From NCBI GenBank assembly GCA_914767715.1, contig OU612075.1:9426001-9486000 (forward strand): DNA of 60,000 bases. Reading direction: 5' to 3'. A program made the translations under genes and the position numbers. This DNA is from Membranipora membranacea. Taxonomy: Eukaryota > Bryozoa > Gymnolaemata > Cheilostomatida > Membraniporidae. Numbering within the stretch: the first letter of the stretch is position 1; each line of letters begins with the position of its first letter. This document shows positions 12,401-25,500 of this stretch, in pieces. The notes beneath the pieces are model-generated. The model did no database searches and was not told where the DNA came from. It was given only the letters and a program-made list of their open reading frames with translations.

Positions 12401-15400
12401 CAACAAACTTGCTGACAAACTAACATGCTTGTGTATTTTAGAAATAACCTGACAGTGGTGGATGCGTTGATTGTATCCGGTAAGGGGGCCAGCAGTAATC
12501 TATATGTGAAGGAGGCTATAGAGGTGGTGGATGAGGAGTGTGCAGAGGAGGAAGATGTGCTAGAGGAAGAGGAAATGACATCATTAGGCGCCAAAAAGAA
12601 GGAACCAGAATTGGTGTTACATTATGAGATAAAAGAAGGCTCGCTGAAAAGTTGTCTCAATATTAATTCACCAGGTTAGTAAGGAGTTTGTGATCTGTAC
12701 CCGAAAAGAGTAAATAGTAGCATGAGTTTACTTTAGCCAATTTTGGTAGACTTAAAGTCAGCTAGCTATAATAATTTAGCTATCCTTTTTATAGTTTATA
12801 AGTAGTAATGATGGCCAGTAAATCTCATGATTTCATGCAGACACATAAATGGGAATTGTTCCCCCTGCTAATATTTACTTATTTAGGGTATGCAACAACA
12901 TCCAAGTTCTAATCATTTTTTTTTCATTTGGGCTTTAATTCAATTTTTTTTGTGGCGGGAAAAATGAGACAATAGGTTGCGTGTCCATCTCTTGTCCTAT
13001 TTTTTTTTTATGGATTGTTGCCAAACAGGATATGGGGTTATATAAAACAACGCCAATGATGCCCACCGCAATCACAGCACAGATGGATTATCTGCATCTA
13101 CTTCTAATTTTTGCTCATCTTGCGATGTCACAATGAAAAAATCTCGGTCAAAATCAAGGGCCAATATCTTGAAACAAGTGGGGCGAGATATTGGTCAACT
13201 GATTAGGAAAATAAAGAAGGCTTAAACCCCAATTGTTTCAAGCAATAAAAATGCTAATTCCGTTCCTTTCACTGCATCATCATCATCATCAACAAGTTTT
13301 TTTTCAGGATGTGGCATATTTTATCGCATAGAGCTATTGTTTTGAAAATATTTTCTTAGTTTCATAATTTATCATATTTTTTTATTACAGAGCAAAAGTA
13401 TGAACCAAGTTTTTACGAGTTACGAAATGCCTTCACGTTACATAACAATGGGACATTGCCAGTGTATGTACATGGGTTTAACATCAACGGCTTGCCTTGC
13501 TCTCATCAAGCTTTCAGGGTAAGTAGGTTATACTAAACATAAGTACCCATTGTCTGTCTTGTGTCGCCGAGTCACGGTGTCTTAAGATTTGATTTAAGAA
13601 CAGGATATGTTCGTTATCATAATTCGGCAAAATTAAGAAATTTCAAGGTACCTCAAATTATATAATTTATGATAAATGCTCTTAAATGTATAAGCATATA
13701 TACGTACGCTATTGACTGCTCTATGGAGCTGCCTGTGTTATTTTAAATTATATGATTTCAAAAATTAAAATAATTAGAAATTATAGAAATATAAAATAAA
13801 ATTTTGGTCGAGACTGCCAATAAAAGTGGAAAAAAAATTATCCTGATAAACCTCCCCACCCTATGAGAATACACCAGTCCCGAGCTGTGGTTGAGCCCTT
13901 GCTTTTGTTGGTTTTCATAAATTATTACACCAAACGCTTTTTTTTGATAAACTAGATTTATAGCATGAACAATTCAAAAGAATGTTGAATATCTCTCATT
14001 TTAATCTTTTGATGACTATCTTTCTAGGTATCTAACTGTACAGGGTTTAATCTGTCAGCCAACAGCACAAGAGTAATAGATCTGATATACTATCCTGACT
14101 TCAGTACATCACGTATAGAGGCACTGCTCACCATACTAGCAAGTAACGATCTCAGCCACAACCTCTCACTGTCAATAGATATACCTATGAGACTACTCTC
14201 AAAGTAAGTCTATCATCTCAGACTCAAAAAGGTCTGTGCTCTCAGACTGAATAAGTCTGTCATCTCAGACTGGGTATGCCTATGATCTCAGACTAAGTCT
14301 ATCATCTTGGACTGAGTAACTCTGGGAGTAAAAAAGGAATGAAAATTCATGTTACTTTTCAAATGAATCAGACTTTTTATTCGTGCAGTTCTTTTCCTAA
14401 ACGAGGAACTAGGACGGTTTTTTGAAAAAGGCAATAAAAGTGCACATGCACTTGAAGGTGCACTTGTGTAGGTTCAGTTGAACTAGTGCAGCATTGAACC
14501 GAGTGTTACAACTTTGTCATTATCTGGCTTGCAATTAACACCTCTTGATATAAAGAAGCTGTGATGGACAGCCTGTACCATCAGAGTGCAGGTCCATGGT
14601 ACCACTTTGTGATGAGATCCTCAGAGTGAGACTTAAGTCCAGCCCGGTACGAGCCTTCACACTTTTACCTGGTTTGTTACGAGGTGATAAATTATCAGCT
14701 TTTGTGAGACCACGAGTGCAAAAAAGCAAATATTTGGCCGGTCTTGGAAAGTTTTCAAGCTGTTTTCTGCCACTTCGGTTGTGAATTTCCATTAGCAAGA
14801 TATATGAAGGACCAACCAAGATGTATAACTTTAATTTCATAGTATTCCTAATTTGAATTATATGGATTTTTTGTGAGCTGGGCATCTCAAGGCGCCCTCA
14901 ACTAGGAGTTGGGGACACTCTCTGGCACTCGAAACAATTCCCAAAAAATGAGTATTGTTAAAGGCTAGGATAGTCTGACCGCAAAAATAGTTGCTCAATT
15001 TGGAATTAGCATATCTCATTTACCCATAATCCCAAGTTTTTTCTTCATAACTCAACCTGTTTCTGGAAAGCGAGCATCATCAGCTAATAGGTGGTTATCC
15101 ACTTCAAAAAAACTTGCCAAACTGATACAAAAATAATATAAGCAATTTCAAGTTTTTTTAAGAGCTTGATTTTAAGAGAATCATATTAAAAGTAGCTTAA
15201 TCAAGAACCGTCAGGGATGAGTCACTTGAAATAATATGTACTTTTAAATTTTTTAGTTTAACATAATCATATATCACAAATATGTCATTTATTCAATTTT
15301 TAGGTAAAAGCAGACTATTTCCACTGAAAGAAAATCCCCAACATGGGATTTATCATTTTCTTACCATGGAACAGGTTTCGATTTTACTTGTTATCTGTAG

Positions 15401-16476
15401 GTGCCGGAAGTCTTCTAATTCTGTTTTTTTGTTGTCATACAGCGCTACCTTAGTTTTTCAATTGATTAAAATTTAATTTATTTTCTCTTTGATGATGTAT
15501 TGTTCTGTTATCTGTAGGTGCCGGCAGTCTTTACCTAGACCAGAGTGGGAGCAGGGTTTCTTCTATATGATGACTTTTTCTCTACTTCTTCTGCTTGTTA
15601 CTTCTCTGCTTCTCTCTTACTTTGATATGAGGAGAATATTCAGTGAGAGCTTCGCCAGGAGGATACAAAGAGGTCAGACATGATAATAATAATAATAAAA
15701 ATAATAAAGTTCATTTATAAAGCGCTTAATAAAATTGGTTAGAAACAATGATTTCTAAGCTTTGTACATGTGATAAAATATTTTGATTTATTGGAATACT
15801 TTTTTGTTAGCTATATGCAATTGGAAAGGCATGTTGTCCACTTGCAGGGCCAATAATGAATAACAAAGTTGAAAAAAGGCTATATTCTTTTTAACACCCG
15901 TAAAAGTTTGAAATTGCTTGTTATCCTTACAGTTCCAAAACAGAAGAAAAAGTTTTCATAAAAATGAATGAATTAAACGAAGTAGAGTTAGAGTTGCGTT
16001 ACATGTTTAAAATATGTAGTCTCAGATATTAAGTATATAGACATCGGATGGGCATTAAAATTTCAATCAATTTTATAACTTCTCGATAAATAATGAAAAA
16101 AAGCGCCATCATGACATCATGCCACTTGGCTGATCAAGATGATCTCCCTCCCTCAACCGCTTAAATCCTACATCCAAATCTAAATTTGATTTTGGAAATT
16201 GCCTCCTGTTTCTAGAAAAGGTTCTATGGAATGCAGACAAGTTCATGTAACCCCCTCCAGCTGGTTTTTTACCAAGGGATTAATTCAGAATAACCACATA
16301 ACCTCAACACACTCCATTTTTTGTTACCGGGAGGGGGAGGCCTGTGTGTAGTCATAAAAATGTAGGTTACATACATACCCAGACTTACTTTAATAAATAA
16401 TCCAGCCTTTGGTCTGTTATATAGTATATATATATGTGTATAAATGATATAGATATACATATTCAAATACATATAA

Positions 16477-16517
<41 letters not shown>

Positions 16518-19500
16518 TACGTGTGTTCCTGAGTCCTAAGACCAGTACAAGAGGACTTTCATGTATTACGAGTCATGATATCACAGAGTAAGGATAAACA
16601 GAGGGGACACTTCAATGATCGTTATAGTGCCTGCGGTTTTTGATTAACTGGGGAAAAATTGTGCACAGCTGGATGCCGAAAACTCATTGTCTCTATATGT
16701 TATAATGTCATTTTTCTTGCAGACATCTCTACCTTTGATGGGCCATAATTCATTCTGTATTTATCCTAAAGACTGAATTCCAACTTTGTTAGAATGTCCA
16801 ACCTTCAAGCTATACACCATATTATTTTCATTTTTTGCTAGGATACATAGGCTATGAGCTATCTGCATTTGTAAAATGAGTTTTATTATATAGATTTACG
16901 TGTGACAATTGATAAACTTCTGGACATAAAAATTAGGAAATGTCCGTGTATTGACCCAGGCCACATGTAAATCAATATGATATAAATCATTTTAAAAACA
17001 CGGATAGCTCATAGCCTATGTATCCTAGCAAAAAATGACAGCGATATGGTGTATAGCTTGAAGGTTGGACATTCTAACAAAGGTGGAATTCAGTCTTTAG
17101 GATAAATACAGAATGAATTATGGCCCATCAAAGGTAGAGATGTCTGCAAGAAAAATGACATTATAACATATAGAGATAATGAGTTATCGGCATCCAGCTG
17201 TGCACAATTTTCCCCCAGTTAATCAAAAACCGCAGGCACTATAACGATCATTGAAGTGTCCTCTCTGTATATCTTTACTCTGTGATGATATCATGTAAAC
17301 TTCATCTCTGCTCTAAAAAAAAACTAAAGTAAAGGGCAGTCCAGTAGGAGGAGTGGGGCTTATGAACGCGGAAATAAATTATGCCAAGAAAAATTATTCA
17401 TAAATTAAAAATTTTAATTTAGTACAAAACATAAATTACTGACAGTAAAAGGTGTCCGCCTGCTTAACATGTGGTGGTACTGTAGCTTTCCAGGGTGCAA
17501 ATTATGAAAATTTAGAATTTTAATTTGTGAAACCGTAATAAACTATTTAATTTTTATTGCGTTCTCAGCCCATTAGCGCTACCACCGAGGGCCTGGATCC
17601 TTAAATTAACACCAACGATCGGGACACCATCACGCTAATTGTCAAATGTCATTTGGCAGTAGTTTAGCATTTCACTGTGAATTAAACCCACACAAGCCGG
17701 GATAACACTTATACCTTATGATTTGTGTAGACCTAAGATATAATTAGCTCAATACCTGTAGATGTACCAACTTGATGACCTAATCTCCGTTCCCGGGTCA
17801 CAGTTGTTCATCAGATCATACATGAACAGAAAAATGTGTATTGGATAGTTAGTATGTCTTTGCCTTGGCACACACTTTCTCTCACAATTTAATTTTATGT
17901 AAAATTATGCAAAATTAAGGACCTATGCAGTGCTGATTGGTAGAAATTTAATGTCATTTGAATAAATAGTGACGAAAATTGGCTAAATTGGCTTAAACAC
18001 GTTGGAGTTAAATGATTTATCTAGAATTGAGCTTCAGTTTGTAACTATATAAAAATCATTAAGTTGATGTGAGAAAGTGATGATGACTGATTTGGGGACT
18101 ACCCTTGTGTCACTGTTCTATGGTTAATTGCATAATAATACCACTGAATCACACAGCATGCTCAGGAAACTGAAATGTCTAGGTATTGATAAGTTCTTGA
18201 ACAAAAAGCCCATTAAATTTAGATTTTGTTCCATTCGCCAACATAATCAGGCCCACATAGCATAATTTATGTTTCTTCCTACAAGTTTGTTGATATATAT
18301 ATCAGTCCAAGCTACAAGCTACATCTAACAAACCGCAAGGATTTTCAAGTAACTGTTGACTTGAAGCAAAAACTGTGACTGTCCAATTTCAGAATTGTAA
18401 AAAACGTAATTCATTAAAAAATCTAATTTAAATCAAATACGTGAATCATACTTTTACAGGTGAAGTGTTTGATCTGAGGCAAGCAGCTAACTCTTCAAAT
18501 CCAAACCATCAAGTTAAATCCAACGGCGTCCATTCCAAACTACAACCGCATCAAAACCATACTAACTCTAGCGCTGGGGACCTAAAGAGGCGATCGAAAT
18601 CTGTAAACGAGAACCCAGCATCGTTAATAAGTAATAATAATACTGCTCAGCAGAGCAAACACCAACGCAATACCAGCCTACAATCACCTCACCGCAGCAA
18701 TACCACAGGTAACCAACCAGAGCATTCTGGGAATCGATTGCCCTCGAGGAGTTAAAGTAGCAGACAACCACAAAAGTGTATTTGCTGGAGCAAATTCTTT
18801 ACTTTCAGGCTTGAAACGGGGAAATTTTTAGCTGGCTAGCCTTATCATTGATATAAATTCATGCCTAAGCTTGTGAAGATTGGTGTAAAGTAGCATTTAG
18901 TCAACTATCTAAATTAGACTCTAGCTGATATTCACGCATCTATTTGGTGTTGCAAGCAAAAGCACGCATATATCAGATTTTACATTTGTTTTTACAACTG
19001 TCAAAATTTCTATTCCGCTTTGTAGAAAACCAAGCCAAACTCACAGAATCTAAGAAAGGAGCTACAAATCGTGCCAAAAATCCTACAACTCAGAATAACA
19101 AATCTAACAGATCATCAACAGGGGAGACAACTTTGAATAATCCCGCCACGTCACCCGGCGGAAAGCCAGCCAATAACAGCAGCAATAAGCAGCTCAACAA
19201 TGCAGCACCACAACAACAGAACAGTTCTACTACTCAAGCCAGTGTACCTAACAAGGATAAAGTAAGATATAATATTATAATATGTATATATATATTATAT
19301 CAATGTTACATTTGTATATTTACATTTCATATTATATTATATATTATAATATATTATATATAATAATGATACTACCAGGGTTGCAAGGACTTTTACAGTC
19401 TCAGCCACCTATGGTTGGTCGCAACTCAATCACTGGTGGTTAACACAATATCCTAGGGTGTATTGGTTATTGAGATTAATGTATTTATCATGAGTTTCCG

Positions 19501-22500
19501 AGATGAGTTTCCGGGGAATCAAGCCAACTAAGACTTTACATAACAACCCAAAAATAACTCTTGCCTATTGTTCATAGTTGATTGAAACCCTCTATTTCTT
19601 ACCCGTGTTTATTCTGAACACTTCCACTCCAGGTCAGTAATAATCTTGTCAACGGTCATCACACAAACAGCCTAAAACTGGGCAAGCAAAACAATACAAA
19701 CGATCGAGCAGCAGTATCAAGTATCAGACCGCCACCAACGCCAAATAGACAGACATCGCTGACAGAGGGGTCAGCTTGTCAGACGGAGGATAATAAACAC
19801 AATCATAGGAACAACCTGCTGAAGGTATGTCATGTCATGTTATGTATCAACTTTATTACTGATCAAAACTCTAAAGAGCGCATAAGATCATGTTTGCAGT
19901 ATGGGAGATGCACAAGGTTGATAATGCAGGTATACTATACTTGAATAGGTGGATAACTCAACTCTGACCAGCAGTCAGGACACAGAAGTGGAGGATGTCG
20001 GTGCTGAGCAAGTCAGCACAGCAGCAGAAAAGTCAGCAGAGAAACCGGAGCCAACAAATGGTACAGCATCAGGTAAGACACTATAATGAAATATAGGCAC
20101 ATACATACAACCAGCAGAACATCAGGATATACAGAATGACATAATGTTAGCTAGGAGTTTATATAGTAATGAAGTATAGGCATAAACGCACCCTAGTGGT
20201 GTAAATATCAGCTTGAGTTTAGTTCAGCTAGATTTGGTGTGACTTTACCAATTTTCCTCCTTTGCAAACTTCAGTTCTCTTGCTAGAGTACATAACATTT
20301 TTTACAAAATCATGTCTTTTTGCAAATCAACTATATATAGAGTTGTAACATATAACTTTAGCCTCTATATGTAATTTCAGGTTGGTAATCGTGTTGAATC
20401 TTTCTTATGTTTGTAGATAACTGTATATTACGCGCTCATTTATAACATGACACATAATATATGTAAATTTGTGATATCTTACAAATATATGTTCTTATCA
20501 GATTCCCTCCCAGCCTTGAGCGAGGAAGCCAGAGCCAAACTACAGCAGAACATGAGAGCTCAGCTAAAGAAACAGAAGAAGACTTCACAGAAGCCACTGA
20601 AGGTGAGACATATACACATATACGCATATACACATATATACATTCGCTGCATAAAATCCTGTGTCATTATATCATATTTCTGTTATAATTTGCTAGATGC
20701 ATTGTCTCGATTAACTTCTTTGCAGTGATATAGGGGAATCTAAACCGCATTCAGTTTCCTTAATGGACTTCCTGTTTAATAACCCTGATTGTCCTCTACT
20801 CATTTTTCTATGCCTACCACGCACAAAGAAATCGATTCGTATCAACCAAGAGTCTTTAAACTACAAACTGCTAATATCACTATCTGAGATATGGCAAAAT
20901 TGTTCGCTGCTTGCTTCTGAGTGAACGCTAAGAGAACCATGTTGCTTTATTGAAAAACTGATGGAATTTTTTGGAAAAGTGAATGCGATGAATTGGCTCC
21001 AAAAAAATAAAGCCAATTGAAGCCCGCCCACCCCGTGTGTATTATAATCAATGCTGTTGATATTATAGGTGAACAAGAAGATAGCCTCTGGACCAGCGAT
21101 GATTACTAAGGCTGTCGGGACCGGTGATCTAGAGATTGAGAGTTCTAGTGTCAGCACTGACTCCGGCAGTCCTGTCACTGATGGTAACAATGGGAAGGTG
21201 AGTAGAGCTGCACCAATAATGATAAACCTTATGTCCATGTTATATAGAGAATAACAATTACTGGAAATTGTTGGTTTTCAGTTCAGCTCTAGAATAAATG
21301 AAGCATGGTAAAGCTGTCTGTGGTGTGTGTCATCCGTAGACTAAAAAAATCTTATTAAGTCTGCGGTACCAACAGTGATAGCGCAATAGTCTAGGTCTTA
21401 GGATACAACTTAGATATAGGATGTAGAAAGATTAAAATTATTACAGCAGAGAATTTAAGATGCTTAGAAGTTGAGATTTTTATCTTGACGTACTTTTGAT
21501 CACGTCATTATATTTATGCAATAGTATATGAGTAGGAAGAGACTGAGATGTTGAGGACAAATCAAGTGATTAAGTGATTGAAGATGCCTGGTTCCACACA
21601 TCCCGCACACAAGTTAGAACCTCATTGGTGCCTCATTATCACAATTTCGCCACTGCCACTACCATCGCATTAGCCTGAGAAAATCTCAAGTTGGGCAAAA
21701 GTTTGATGATTAATCTTTAAATGATTGGGTGTTAATTTCTGTGATTATGAGTTGATGGGGAAAAGTGTTAAGATTTCAATTCCAAAATCAATTTGCAATC
21801 CCGCAGTTGGGGGGAAGAAAGACTGGCGACTTTGGATAAAAAATTTCCTCGTTGAAGACGTGTTGACCTTGACAAACTGCCTGTTGCGCCACACCCCAGG
21901 AGAATTTGCCTGCGAACTGCAGTTTTCTGCATATTAACCATGAATGCGCTAAAAGAAACCTTGGGGTTGATGTCCGCATTTTATCTGCTCTTGACATCAT
22001 TAACATAGCAAATCCATACAATCCACACACACCCACGCCAAAAGTATAAGTTTCATTTTGCTTTAAGTCAATATTGCCAGACTGTGTTTAGCAGGAAGCG
22101 AGATTTGACAGGCTAATGGCATGGTAAATAATACCTACACTATCATTGCATATCACATTCAAACAGATGTGTATAAATAGCAGCTAAACTGTAATATTTG
22201 TGTTCGTTTTGTTAGAGGAAACATGTTACTGAGTGGTTACACAAGCTGCCAGATAAATCAAGTGACTCATGGACGCTGCCGACCCATTCACAGACAGTCA
22301 GCATTTCAGGTGAATTGAGTTTTATTTTCTGTGATATTGATACTTGTAATTGATTCTTTTGTTTTAAAGCTATAACTCTTCTGTGTATTTATAAATAGTA
22401 ATCCATTGCATCTTGTTAGTCTTCTACCAGTTACTTTGCTTTGGCGCTCTGTTGTTTTTAAGAAACTGTAGACATGCTTTATGGGTGTGCATAGACCATA

Positions 22501-25500
22501 GACTTAATCATATCATTAAGTCTCTGGCATAGACATATGGATGGATGACGTATTGAGAGTTATCTAGGAGACTTATCTCCAGCTCAGCCAAAGTTGCTAT
22601 ATCCGAAGCCGGCTATGTTATTTCACCAATTTTTTTTTTTAAATACACCTATTTCATTACTGGCCTGTGTGATATTATTTAGTCAGAGGATAAATGTTGT
22701 AATTCTGTTTACCCAGACCAATGCTCGGTGGCTAGCGAGGCGCCATCTTGGGACACTGTAGCTCCAGACTCACGAGACGGTATTATTTCCTCCTCCATCT
22801 TAAATATTAGCTGTTAAAATGTGCTTTATTTACCGCCTCCCAGGGTTACGGGCAATCAACAAATTATTATATTATAATATGTAATATATTAAAATATATA
22901 TATTATAATATATATATATTATAATTGTCTGCTGCTGTGATTATTTGCGCATAGAGATCTTATGGCCTCTTGCGGTTGGGTTGACATGAAACCCACGCCA
23001 ATGCACATATATGGGCTTTCAGAGGTGATGGGTTGAATGTCCCTCATGTAGTTTTTGGTGGTGATTGGGGCATAGAATTATCATTTCCGCACTGTCTCCT
23101 CTAGCGAATACTGGCTGCAATGATTGAGTGTTTGGTTAAGGGCAGATGTTGTGATTGTTTCCAGGCTTATGATTATGGCATGTAAACTTATTTTGGCAAG
23201 GAATTCAGCAAATCTTAACATCTCTGCAGGGTGCCAACACTGGCTTGTTTATTTTGCCAATTACACTGATTAAGCTAGTTAACCAATCAAATGATGACTT
23301 CCTGCCTTGTAATCATGATGGTGATTGGCTAGATTAGCATGAGCTTTGTCAAAGAAGGATTGAATTGGCCTTGCAGAATTAAATGCCAGCACAGGGGGTC
23401 ATCTCTAAAGCGGATTAAGAAAGAGTAATCAATCAATGGTGTGCTACAACTTCACAGGCAATCATGTCAATGAGATTGAGGCTAATCCTAAATTGGCGAC
23501 ACCCCCTCCCTGCCCGGGACTGAGATACTGTAAAGTCACACGCTTCCCAGATGAACACCATGAGATGTGAATATTCCGCTACTGTCCAGTATACTTTGCT
23601 CCTTGCATGACAACACCTCCCTACTTTCATGATATGGTTTAAGGCTGACACGTATTATTTTCGGTGGTGCTAGTTACCATCAGGAAACGGAACCAGAAGC
23701 AGTCTGATAAATTTGATGAGGTGTCGGGAAAAAGTAACTGTTCTTCCAGACGATTTACTGAAGCATAGATTAGTCTGACACCAGATGTAGTTGGTCCGGT
23801 TTCGCTGCTTGTGACATTCCGTTACCAAGCACCACGCACCATATAATAGAATGCCACAGACAACGACGATGAACTAGTTAGTATGATGACTGAGCTCTTT
23901 GCTTTACCAAAAATTTTCTTCTCATTTTAGATGATTTGTCAGAGTTGGCAGATCAAACTAGAAGCTTTGCTGAGTCTATTGAGCCTGCACCGTCAGCTAT
24001 AAAGCAGTTTGAACCAATCGGAACCAAGCCTCAGAATTCCATGACCTCAGCCTGGGACTTCCCACCACCCGAGAGGTATGGAATATCGATATCAAATAGC
24101 TACCATGTGTCATAATAATAATTAGGCTTATTATATCATTCATTTTTCAATTCTTTTAAATGAAAATTTACCGTATTCACCATGATAATAAATATGGTAG
24201 TGTTTGATCTATTGACCTATGACCTTTTATTGCTGCTGTAGATCGCTGCGAACACCGAGCCCTGTAGATCCCACTATGATCACCCCTCGACCAATGACAA
24301 GTCATCCCCCAGTGTCTATGGCTCAGGCTTCACCTATGACTGCACCCGGCAGCCTAACTATGATGCAGATCCTACAGCAGGACAGGAGAAGACAACTGGA
24401 GGAGTACAAGGCCAGGCAACAACAGGAAGGTTCGTCACATTTTAACGAGTGGTGTATTTACCTTTTTATCAAGGTGGTTATGAGCTATCAGAACATGGGT
24501 ATACTAGCAATACCTCACCATGATGAATGTTGTTTCCATATGTCATCGTTTTTGCCGCTAACAAAGCATGCATATTCTCCAAAAGGTTGAAAAGGAACAC
24601 ATTGGATGAGGTCATTTTGAAATGTTGAACTCATGAAATTAAACATGGTGTGACATTGAGTAGCTTTGACCGAGTAGAGGGTAATACCTTACTGACTGAA
24701 CTTGTTTTAGTTTAGTATCAATATTAACTGTTATATTAGTGCATTGAAATCCTATTAAAATTTAAATTATAAACTGTTATAAATTTGTAGAATGATCGGT
24801 CTACAACCATAATCAATTTTGATAAATGTTTATATAATTACATAATTTTCAGATCTAGACTGTTTTTACAAAGTTTTCCCATGCTAATGTTGAGCTTGTT
24901 AAAATCAGATTAGTAGTGGAACTTAGGGATCGATAAAGCCCTGATACTTCAATCCAATAACTCAATAAAATAATAAGTACACGACATGCACTGGGTCACT
25001 ACTTAAATTTTAAACTTAGGCGAAAATATTGTGACTTGCATATTCATTAATTGTTTAATCTCAAAAATTTATTAATTTAATGTGATGGTTATTATTCTTA
25101 TCCACCCTTACTGAAGCCTATCCAGGATTGTGTATTTCTCTGTTGATTTGTAGCTATGAATGATTGGCCTGGGTTCGCAGATCCGACACCGCTACAGAAT
25201 AGTGGGGTGGGTATATGGAACTCCCCACAGTACTGGAATCCCTCTGAGGCTATAGCAAGTGAGAACAACACATGGGGGTCGACTGCCTCCCCGAGCTGGA
25301 CATCTTGGTGGGGAAACCAGGCTAACAACACCGCTACCACTGCCAATATGAGCACTCCCACTTCACTGCAGGTATTACATAGGATTAACATAACATTATA
25401 TAATAGTTTTGACAACAAGTTTTCATGTTTTGGAAGACCAAGTATGGTACATTTGCCTGCATTCGAAGCTGCTCCCCCTTCACTGCGGCGTGATTAGTAG

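Larger units (their letters stand above)
7787..12441 (+). other. 4.65-kb TMEM131 intron
   Basis: Between the exon ending VSMIIIR and the exon beginning NNLTVVDALIV. It holds M1 copies at 7811 and 8785. The remaining open frames are short and show no family resemblance. No exon was recognised. Confidence 0.6.
15673..18459 (+). other. 2.8-kb TMEM131 intron with a large foldback
   Basis: It holds an AAT microsatellite (15683-15707), a CATATA-type hexamer repeat (16480-16520) and the foldback at 16574-17295. No exon was seen. The open frame on the minus strand at 16269-16514 is mostly microsatellite. Confidence 0.6.

Noticed and set aside
14535-14885. Minus-strand open frame of 116 residues
   Set aside because: Long for the region, but no recognised domain. 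It is in a TMEM131 intron with no splice or promoter support.
16269-16514. Minus-strand open frame
   Set aside because: Half of it is translated ATACAT microsatellite (repeated Met-Tyr).
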